DNA of 5,627 nucleotides from the NCBI GenBank assembly GCA_003140705.1, contig PLKU01000399.1:1-5627 (forward strand). Reading direction: 5' to 3'. A program made the translations under genes and the position numbers. Shown here one piece after another: positions 1-4,817 of this stretch. How positions within the stretch are numbered: position 1 is the stretch's first letter; the number at the start of each line of letters is the position of its first letter. The notes under the pieces were generated by a model, which saw only the letters and a list, made by a program, of their open reading frames with translations, had not been told where the DNA came from and did no database searches. Origin of the DNA: Acidobacteriaceae bacterium. GTDB lineage: Bacteria > Acidobacteriota > Terriglobia > Terriglobales > Acidobacteriaceae.

Positions 1-579
1 TGCATCAATGTGAGGAATGAATGCCTGCGTGGTTGCTGTGTTTCCAGTGAAGACCGAACCCAAACCCGGCGTATCCACAAAACACATGCCGGAGCGCAAC
101 AAGGAGCTGGGCACGAATACTTCCGCGCCGTCCACTGCCTTTTTGTTTTCGGGGTTTAGTTCTTCGGTCACATATTCCTTCAAATCAGGCATGGCAACGT
201 CCCGCCAGGCCCCGTCTCGCATGCGAACGCGCGCGTGAAGTGCGTCGCCAAATCGAATCACGGTAGGCACCGCCGTAACCGGAACAAACCCGGTCGGGAC
301 AACGGCATGGCCGACGAGAGCGTTGAGCAGGGTGGATTTGCCTCGCTTGAACTGCCCGACACAAGCTACATAGAAACGCCCTTCGGAAACCCGCGCTGCG
401 AGCTCGCGCGCCTCCTCGGCGACAGGCTCAGCCCCAAGTTCCTGCGCCAGACCGGCAAGTCGCAACAGACGGGTGGCACCGTCCATAGATACAGGTGCCT
501 CAGTCGGAATGCCGCCGTAATCTTGCACTGTCGAACTGCTCTGGTATTCCTGCATCACGGAGTAAGCCATCATCTCCAT
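1..579 (-). CDS. Dynamin-like GTPase, N-terminal part (cut by window edge)
   Basis: The open frame reads 193 residues from an ATG at 579-577 to the first base of the window with no stop, so the gene continues beyond it. After about 65 residues of mostly helical lead-in comes a GTPase core: P-loop GQFKRGKST at residues 75-83, a switch-I-like stretch VVPTGFVPVTAVPTVIRFG at 93-111 with the expected Pro/Thr pattern, and a G3 motif DTPGLGS at 169-175. GxFxxGKST followed by P-x-T-x-x-PT is typical of the bacterial dynamin family (Dynamin_N), whose members bind and remodel membranes; most are 500-800 residues, so the stalk and membrane-binding parts are missing here. The start lies 10 bp after the upstream DUF190 stop, with AGGG about 5 nt before the ATG; the ATGs at 573 and 570 are alternatives. 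GTPase identity is firm. Any role in fluoride or membrane stress is inferred only from position. Confidence 0.9.
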   Translation of the reverse strand, partial: MEMMAYSVMQEYQSSSTVQDYGGIPTEAPVSMDGATRLLRLAGLAQELGAEPVAEEARELAARVSEGRFYVACVGQFKRGKSTLLNALVGHAVVPTGFVPVTAVPTVIRFGDALHARVRMRDGAWRDVAMPDLKEYVTEELNPENKKAVDGAEVFVPSSLLRSGMCFVDTPGLGSVFTGNTATTQAFIPHIDA

Positions 580-589
580 TTGGGCCCTG

Positions 590-946
590 TTAGACTTTCG
601 CCGAATCGTTAGTTGAAGTCCGCGAGTATCGAATGACCTCGACACGAGACATGGCGATGAGACCCTCCTCAACCATGACGTCGAGATGGGGAATCAGCTT
701 TTCGATCTGTTCCTCACGGTCGATGACGGTCAGCATGATCGGCGCATCTTTGGAGAACGTCCAATGACTGGAATGGTGAATCCTGGTGCTGGCGCCGTAC
801 CCTTCGATTCCCCGATACACGGTGGCGCCAGCCATCCCTAATTCCATGCATTTGGCCACAATTGCTTCATGCAGGGGTTTGCCCTGCCATTTGTCACCTT
901 CGCCGAAATGAATACGCAGCATGCGCGCTTGAAATTGGTCTTTCAT
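590..946 (-). CDS. Single-domain DUF190 protein (PII-like fold)
   Basis: This 118-residue protein is one complete DUF190 domain. It shows the family pattern: first strand RMLRIHFGEGDKW (residues 8-20), helix, AGATVYRGIEGYG (39-51), IMLTVIDREEQI (70-81) and a last strand VEVIRYSR (102-109). DUF190 proteins have a PII-like ferredoxin fold, are expected to form trimers in the cytoplasm, and often sit beside crcB fluoride channel genes, but their ligand and partner are not established to my knowledge. The frame can be extended to an ATG at 964 that overlaps the upstream stop as ATGA. I prefer the ATG at 946-944 because GGAGG sits exactly 7 nt before it, whereas nothing like a ribosome site precedes 964. 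It closely resembles the second domain of the upstream double-DUF190 protein, which suggests duplication. Confidence 0.9.
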   Translation of the reverse strand: MKDQFQARMLRIHFGEGDKWQGKPLHEAIVAKCMELGMAGATVYRGIEGYGASTRIHHSSHWTFSKDAPIMLTVIDREEQIEKLIPHLDVMVEEGLIAMSRVEVIRYSRTSTNDSAKV

Positions 947-960
947 GGTTGAGCCTCCGC

Positions 961-1704
961 TCATACAGAAGCGATACCCGGCACCGACTCCGGCTGATCA
1001 ACGTCCAAAGCGCGATAGGAATACTTGATGATGTCCACGTCTGAAAGAACGACAAGGCCCTCTTCCACCATCTGGTCCACAAGTGGCAGAAAGGATCGCA
1101 GCTTCTCCTCTGTATCGACGGCCGAGAGCATGATTGAACAATCGTGCGACAGGTGGAGGGCTTTATCTTTGTGCATGCGCCGGTGTGCGCCATAGCCGAG
1201 GATGCCGCGATAGACGGTGACGCCGGCAATATCGTTGGCCCGCATGGATTCGACGAGTGCGTTGTAAAGAGGCTTGTCTTTCCAGCGATCCGCTTCGCCA
1301 ATATAGATGCGCATCATCTTTGCCTTGCCTTCCATCTTCAGATGCGCAGGAGGAGTGGCCTTCTTCGGTTTAGAAGCCTGAGCGGCCTTCGCGAGCGTGG
1401 TCTCTTGTACCTCAATCATCCCGCTTCCGGCCAACTCCTCCAGCTTTCCAAGAATCTCGTTTACCTTCTCGCGAGACTCAATGAATTCAATCTTCAACGG
1501 AAGGTGGTCGGAGATTTCGACAACACTGGCGGAGTGCATGTGGTGATCCGCGCCGAAGCCCGCTATCCCCTTCAGGACGGTTGCTCCGGAAACTCCCCGG
1601 TAGAAAAGGAAGTCGAGGATGCTCGAATATGTTGGGACCCCATGACGCTTTGATCCCTCGCTCAGATAGATGGAAACCTTCACTGCCTTTCCGGCACTCA
1701 ACAT
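961..1704 (-). CDS. Tandem double-DUF190 protein
   Basis: The protein has 247 residues and two DUF190 domains. Domain 1 (about 7-105) has KVSIYLSEGSKRHG, SGATVLKGIAGFGADHH and LKIEFIESREKV. Then comes a lysine/alanine/proline-rich linker (about 106-127), and domain 2 (about 128-232) has MMRIYIGEADRWKDKPL, AGVTVYRGILGYGAH and MLSAVDTEEKL. Domain 2 is much closer to the separate DUF190 protein encoded next than to domain 1, so the fusion probably joins two subfamilies rather than being a fresh duplication. A 299-residue reading from 1860 is possible, but its first 52 residues overlap the upstream gene and look out of frame. The ATG at 1704-1702 has GAGGGAGG just ahead of it, overlapping the upstream TGA stop at 1715-1717, and begins right before the first domain. 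The domain call is strong. The function is unknown; a PII-like sensor or partner of a transporter is an inference from the family. Confidence 0.9.
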   Translation of the reverse strand: MLSAGKAVKVSIYLSEGSKRHGVPTYSSILDFLFYRGVSGATVLKGIAGFGADHHMHSASVVEISDHLPLKIEFIESREKVNEILGKLEELAGSGMIEVQETTLAKAAQASKPKKATPPAHLKMEGKAKMMRIYIGEADRWKDKPLYNALVESMRANDIAGVTVYRGILGYGAHRRMHKDKALHLSHDCSIMLSAVDTEEKLRSFLPLVDQMVEEGLVVLSDVDIIKYSYRALDVDQPESVPGIASV

Positions 1705-1714
1705 ACTTCCTCCC

Positions 1715-2275
1715 TCAGGAATGTAAACCGCGCTGCGAGACAAGAAATTCAGCCGCGCGACCGAGTGCGCCCCACCCGGCCCTGTCTTGTTCTGGTTCGT
1801 CACGCAGTTGTTGCAGATCTCGAGCCAATTGCCGCCGATAGTTCTCGATGATTGCGTCAACTCGGTCCGCGAGCACAGGCGGAACCTGCCGGCGCAGCTT
1901 TTCCCCGTGTGGGATGCATAGTACAGCGGAACTTCGCAGCCAATCAGAAACGTCTGTTCGGGACAGACAGCTCACCAATTCGCAAATACGTAGATCCTCC
2001 TCTGCGAGGACCTCCCTGCAAATGTCACATTCGGCTTTGGAGAGGAAATCTGGCTCACCGACCAGCTTGATGAACACTTGCGCTGCCGCTGGAGCGTCTT
2101 GAACGGCGGCCAGACCCCAGGTGTGAAAGTTGCACAGACGGTGAATACTCTCTTTCGGATGGTTCTGCAGGCGAGCTGTTTGATATTCCTTCAGGAAGCG
2201 ACAGAACGGGCATCCGGGTTCCGGAAGCGCTTGCGCAATCGATTGATAGGAAACGAGTTGTTTGTGTGTCCTCAT
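1715..2275 (-). CDS. Cys/His-rich protein, DUF6062-like
   Basis: This 186-residue protein is built around a duplicated metal-site pattern. The first half has CPFC (C22, C25) then LCNFH (C48, H51); the second has CDIC (C83, C86) then LCIPH (C120, H123). Each CxxC...CxxH set could hold one zinc ion or other metal. The layout, the helical intervening segments and the tail with GWGALGRAAEFLVSQRG resemble my memory of DUF6062 proteins, a family without known function; I could not check this by search. No signal peptide or membrane segment is visible, so it is probably cytoplasmic. The reading frame extends to ATGs at 2308 and 2335, which overlap the end of the upstream gene and lack a ribosome site. 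The ATG at 2275-2273 has GGAG 8 nt upstream and leaves a 25-bp gap, so I chose it. The gene is certain, the family name only moderately so. Confidence 0.8.
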   Translation of the reverse strand: MRTHKQLVSYQSIAQALPEPGCPFCRFLKEYQTARLQNHPKESIHRLCNFHTWGLAAVQDAPAAAQVFIKLVGEPDFLSKAECDICREVLAEEDLRICELVSCLSRTDVSDWLRSSAVLCIPHGEKLRRQVPPVLADRVDAIIENYRRQLARDLQQLRDEPEQDRAGWGALGRAAEFLVSQRGLHS

Positions 2276-2300
2276 TGAATGATCTCCGCAATTACAGAGC

Positions 2301-2828
2301 CTAGCCATGGTGTTGGGGGTTTTCGGTGGATTCATCTCTGGCGCAGTTTTCCAGATTCTTACTCATCTCCTGGCGAATACAGCGTTCCATGCTTCCAGTC
2401 AGGGAGCGAAGTTTTTGTATCACTCCATTGAGTTCCTCCACCGCATCCTCGGGGACGGCTCCACAGCCACGCAAATATCTTGGCTTTAGTTCCTCGATCG
2501 CGATATCCACAAAAGCAAGGTCTGTCAGGGCCGATCGCGTGACTGTGATTCCTGTTTGTTCAGGTTTCAAATGCTGCCAATCCAAGGTGCGCAGGAGTTG
2601 AGCGCGGAGAAGGGCAATGTGGTCTTCAATGAGCAGGATCTGTGCAGGAGTGACGTCCACAACATAGCGCGGAAATGGAGACCGCGATGCCGCGGTATTG
2701 ATTGCGTGCTCAATTTCGCAAAGCAAGTTGTCGATGTACTTGCAAGTGACGCTCAGGCGTCGCTGCTGGGCGCGGTTCAGTGCACCGGATCCTCGGTCTC
2801 TTTCCATTTCAGATCCAGCTTCGGGCAT
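2301..2828 (-). CDS. Uncharacterised helical protein, first gene after the candidate fluoride riboswitch
   Basis: I do not recognise a named family. The 175-residue product looks soluble and mostly helical: RRLSVTCKYIDNLLCEIEHAI (about 23-43), VTPAQILLIEDHIALLRAQLLRTL (59-82), TDLAFVDIAIEELKPRYLRGCG (101-122) and an amphipathic stretch DAVEELNGVIQKLRSLTGSMERCI (127-150). There is no signal peptide or membrane span, and the tail is short and polar. I have an impression that similar proteins occur beside bacterial dynamin-like GTPase genes, which fits the GTPase four genes downstream, but this is memory rather than a search. The ATG at 2828 is preceded by GGAGGAGTC, a strong ribosome site which, together with the first two bases of the ATG, can be covered by an upstream complementary strand. 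A second ATG at 2807 has only a weak site. Translation is probably gated by the upstream RNA element. Confidence 0.8.
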   Translation of the reverse strand: MPEAGSEMERDRGSGALNRAQQRRLSVTCKYIDNLLCEIEHAINTAASRSPFPRYVVDVTPAQILLIEDHIALLRAQLLRTLDWQHLKPEQTGITVTRSALTDLAFVDIAIEELKPRYLRGCGAVPEDAVEELNGVIQKLRSLTGSMERCIRQEMSKNLENCARDESTENPQHHG

Positions 2829-2864
2829 GACTCCTCCAAGTTTTCTTCAGCTTCGAGGAGTCAT
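2827..2864 (-). promoter_or_regulatory. Translational expression platform: stem covering ribosome site and start codon
   Basis: AUGACUCCUC (2864-2855) is the exact reverse complement of GAGGAGUCAU (2836-2827), a 10-bp perfect stem that takes in the GGAGGAG ribosome site and the AU of the start codon of the downstream gene. After one G-G mismatch, GAAG/CUUG adds three more pairs (AAG with CUU), leaving a loop of about 10 nt. The left arm includes the strand that forms the aptamer pseudoknot, so the two structures exclude each other: ligand-bound aptamer would free the ribosome site, and without ligand the site would be masked. There is no U-run after the stem, so control of translation rather than termination is the natural reading. 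Confidence 0.75.
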
Positions 2865-2904
2865 CTGCCCAGTTGAGCGGTGTTCAGGTGGACTCCAACA
2901 CCTA
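2854..2904 (-). promoter_or_regulatory. Candidate fluoride (crcB-motif) riboswitch aptamer
   Basis: Read on the minus strand, 10 nt after the enolase stop, the RNA would contain: hairpin AGGUG/CACCU (2903-2899 with 2890-2886) closing an 8-nt loop UUGGAGUC; a second hairpin GCUC-AACU-GGGC (2878-2867); and then GAUGACUCCU, whose GACUCC (2862-2857) pairs perfectly with the loop GGAGUC (2896-2891) as a 6-bp pseudoknot. This is the architecture of the fluoride aptamer, and loop size and spacing match the Thermotoga petrophila and Bacillus examples as I remember them. Using T. petrophila numbering, U7, G8, A40, U41, G42 and U48 are kept; A6 and U38 are swapped to U and A. The junction before the second hairpin is about 2 nt longer than in T. 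petrophila. Neighbours typical of fluoride regulons support it. No covariance-model search was possible. Confidence 0.72.
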
Positions 2905-2914
2905 CAGTTGCCTG

Positions 2915-4219
2915 CTATGCCTTCACTAGTTTGTGCCAGCGCTCGTACACACTGGCGCCTGCATAGCGGGCCTTTGTGCCGAGTTCGTGTTCGATTTCCA
3001 GGAAGCGGTTGTACTTCGCGATGCGCTCGCCTCGGCTGGTCGAGCCCGTCTTGATCTGTCCCATGCCGGCAGCCACGGCCAGGTCGGCGATGCTCGTGTC
3101 ATCGGTTTCACCGGAACGGTGAGAAATTACTGCGCCGTATCCATTCTCGCGGGCAATCTGAATGCATTCGAGCGTTTCCGTCAAAGTCCCGATCTGGTTC
3201 AGCTTGATCAGAATGGCGTTGGCGATTCCATCTTTGATGCCCTGGCGGAAGATCGTGGGATTGGTGACAAAGTTGTCGTCGCCGATCAGCTGAATCCGGC
3301 CTCCGAGCGTCTTTGTCATCAGCTGCCAGCCGGCGTGGTCGTCTTCGGCAACCCCATCTTCAATACCCCAGATCTCCGGATAACGGTCGAGCACTCCCTT
3401 CCAGAATTCGACCATCTGCTCCGGCGACTTTTTGCTCTTGTCCGACTTGTCGAACGCATAGATGCCATCATCAAAGAGCTCGCTGGTGGCGGGGTCGAGC
3501 ACAAGGACAATGTCCTTGCCCGGCCTGTAGCCAGCCTTTTGGATGGCTTCAAGGATGAGGTCAATGGGCTCTTCGTTGGACTTCAACTGCGGAGCGAATC
3601 CTCCTTCATCGCCGACTCCGGTGTTGTAGCCCTTCTTGTGTAAGACAGACTTCAGCGCATGGAAGGTTTCAGCGGCCGCTCGCAAGCATTCGCTGTAACT
3701 GGGCGCGCCTACCGGTGAAATCATGAACTCCTGAAAATCCACGTTGCTGTCCGCGTGGCTTCCGCCATTCAAAACATTAAACCAAGGGGCTGGAATCAGA
3801 TTGGCCTTCTCGCCTCCAAGGCTTGCATAAAGGGGCAGACAATGGTCTGCAGCAGCCGCACGCGCAACCGCAAGAGAAACGCCCAGAATTGCGTTGGCTC
3901 CAAGACGCGCCTTATTCGGTGTCCCGTCGAGTTCGCACAGCTTTTTGTCCAACGCCTTCTGGTCGTTGGCGTCGAATCCATGAACGGCAGCTTGAATCTC
4001 ACCGTTCACGTAATTTCTCGCATTCAGTACGCCCTTACCGCCGTACCGTGTCTTATCGCCGTCGCGGAGTTCGACTGCTTCCCGCTTGCCGGTCGATGCG
4101 CCTGACGGCACTTTCGCAGTCGCCTTCACGCCGTTAGCCAACGTTGCTGTGACTGCCAGGGTTGGATTCCCCCGTGAGTCGAGGATTTCGAGTGCTTCAA
4201 GTTTTGTGATTTCAGACAT
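2915..4219 (-). CDS. eno: Enolase (phosphopyruvate hydratase)
   Basis: The gene encodes a complete 434-residue enolase, the usual bacterial length, which interconverts 2-phosphoglycerate and phosphoenolpyruvate in glycolysis. The start LEILDSRGNPT-like segment is at 10-20 and the mobile loop SGAST at 39-43. The catalytic and metal residues are all present: H155 in GGSHAD, E164 in QEFM, E205 in GDEGGFAP, metal ligands D242, E287 and D314, K339 in ILIKLNQIG, H367 in SHRSGET and K390 in GQIKTG. Several usually constant spots differ, for example WGIEDGVAEDDHAGW for the common SIEDG-x-x-E-x-DW, and IGDDNFVTN for VGDDLFVTN. Enolase is inhibited by fluoride with Mg and phosphate, and eno is a recurrent fluoride-riboswitch gene, so this copy may be a dedicated fluoride-response enolase rather than the housekeeping one. 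Its ribosome site (GGGAAAGAG, about 8 nt before ATG) is weak. Confidence 0.97.
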   Translation of the reverse strand: MSEITKLEALEILDSRGNPTLAVTATLANGVKATAKVPSGASTGKREAVELRDGDKTRYGGKGVLNARNYVNGEIQAAVHGFDANDQKALDKKLCELDGTPNKARLGANAILGVSLAVARAAAADHCLPLYASLGGEKANLIPAPWFNVLNGGSHADSNVDFQEFMISPVGAPSYSECLRAAAETFHALKSVLHKKGYNTGVGDEGGFAPQLKSNEEPIDLILEAIQKAGYRPGKDIVLVLDPATSELFDDGIYAFDKSDKSKKSPEQMVEFWKGVLDRYPEIWGIEDGVAEDDHAGWQLMTKTLGGRIQLIGDDNFVTNPTIFRQGIKDGIANAILIKLNQIGTLTETLECIQIARENGYGAVISHRSGETDDTSIADLAVAAGMGQIKTGSTSRGERIAKYNRFLEIEHELGTKARYAGASVYERWHKLVKA

Positions 4220-4235
4220 GATGATTACTCTTTCC

Positions 4236-4249
4236 CGGCCATGAGGCCG
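4236..4249 (-). other. Short GC hairpin just upstream of eno
   Basis: CGGCC-TCAT-GGCCG forms a perfect 5-bp stem with a 4-nt loop ending 16 nt before the enolase ATG. It is followed by GGAAAGAG rather than a U-run, so it is not a classic terminator. It may position or protect the RNA end near the weak enolase ribosome site, or be chance. Confidence 0.3.
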
Positions 4250-4286
4250 TCAGTTGTTAGGACTTCAATGAGTTCCGTGCGAGCGG

Positions 4287-4320
4287 CAATCGAGGCGAGC
4301 ATCGATTGACCACTCGATGC
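4287..4320 (-). repeat. Two overlapping, mutually exclusive inverted repeats
   Basis: On the minus strand GCATCGA (4320-4314) pairs with TCGATGC (4305-4299) across an 8-nt spacer, and CAATCGA (4308-4302) pairs with TCGATTG (4293-4287) across another 8-nt spacer. Both are perfect 7-bp arms, and they share the central ATCGAT region, so only one can form at a time. The TCGA core occurs three times at exactly 12-nt steps. This could be a switching RNA leader for eno or an array of half-sites for a DNA-binding regulator; the sequence alone does not decide. Confidence 0.55.
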
Positions 4321-4370
4321 GGTGCGTTGCCGTTAAGATGAATTGCGATTTTCAAATCCGGACACTCCTT

Positions 4371-4808
4371 TCAATGAACGATCATCACCGGGCAGTGCGC
4401 ATACCGCAGAACGCGCTCCGAGTTTGAACCCAACATCCAGCGATGAAGGATCGTATGGCTGCGCTTGCCCATGACGATGAGACTGGCCTGCATCGTCTCC
4501 GCCTTGTGGATGATCTGTTCCGCCGGATGGCCAAGGACAATTTCAGTTTCGAGGTCAATCTCCTTTTGCCTCGCGCGTTCGCGAAGCGGGACGAAACTGC
4601 GCTCAAAGCGCTCCTGCCCTTCTTCAAGAACCGCGTGAAACTCCGGGCTTTCTGCGGGTTCCGGCGGTCGGATGACGGCGAGAACGAAGAGCTTGGCTTT
4701 CATATCGCCAGCCATAGACAGGGCAACATCCAAAGCGTGCTCCGCATGCGGAGACGCGTCGAATGCAACAAGTATCCTTTGAATTCCAACAAAAACCGGG
4801 CTTCCCAT
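4371..4808 (-). CDS. Universal stress protein (UspA family), single domain
   Basis: This 145-residue protein has the UspA fold signature: first strand and loop RILVAFDASPHAEHALDVAL (about 10-29), a middle ILVLAVIRPPEP-like strand LFVLAVIRPPEP, LETEIVLGHPAEQIIHKAE, then ASLIVMGKRS, and a final VLRYAHCPVMIVH strand. The nucleotide-binding signature G-x2-G-x9-G-S/T appears as G-KR-S-(9 residues)-G-S, so the second glycine is serine and ATP binding is plausible but not certain. UspA proteins are cytoplasmic stress factors and are among genes found with fluoride riboswitches. The frame can start at GTG 4817, right after the antiporter stop TAG (4820-4818). I chose ATG 4808 because AGGTGA lies 6-7 nt upstream of it. 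Either start implies tight coupling to the antiporter. An AAGGAG sequence immediately follows the stop. Confidence 0.9.
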   Translation of the reverse strand: MGSPVFVGIQRILVAFDASPHAEHALDVALSMAGDMKAKLFVLAVIRPPEPAESPEFHAVLEEGQERFERSFVPLRERARQKEIDLETEIVLGHPAEQIIHKAETMQASLIVMGKRSHTILHRWMLGSNSERVLRYAHCPVMIVH

Positions 4809-4817
4809 AGCGATCAC

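Larger units (their letters stand above)
4220..4370 (-). other. Intergenic leader between universal stress gene and eno, no confident gene
   Basis: This is the longest gap in the window. On the minus strand it opens, directly after the stress-protein stop, with a strong ribosome-site sequence AAGGAG. A TTG 9 nt later (4355) opens a 32-codon frame ending at TAA 4259-4257. A second, overlapping frame from an ATG at 4302 encodes MLASIAARTELIEVLTTDGL and a few more residues, ending at TAA 4227-4225, only 5 nt before the enolase ATG. Neither is recognisable. They could be a leader peptide, a coupling ORF, or the remains of a small gene broken by a frameshift. The same interval holds two competing hairpins and a short GC hairpin next to eno. 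I see no convincing promoter or U-run terminator. Confidence 0.4.

Noticed and set aside
1144..1653. 169-codon plus-strand open frame
   Set aside because: Antisense shadow of the double-DUF190 gene, where both domains are clearly recognisable on the minus strand.
1705..1860. N-terminal extension of the double-DUF190 protein to 299 residues
   Set aside because: The extra 52 residues overlap the upstream Cys/His-rich gene in another phase, have no domain character, and the internal ATG at 1704 has a strong ribosome site.
2933..3643. 236-codon open frame on the plus strand
   Set aside because: It lies wholly antisense to enolase, whose conserved residues fix the true frame; the translation resembles no protein I know and has no ribosome site of note.
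4236..4249. GC hairpin before eno as a rho-independent terminator
   Set aside because: The stem is only 5 bp and is followed by GGAAAGAG instead of a run of U.
4220..4370. A second fluoride aptamer ahead of eno
   Set aside because: I looked for a GAUGG-type loop hairpin and a matching GAUG-x-CUCCU tail on the minus strand and found neither; the hairpins present have a different layout.
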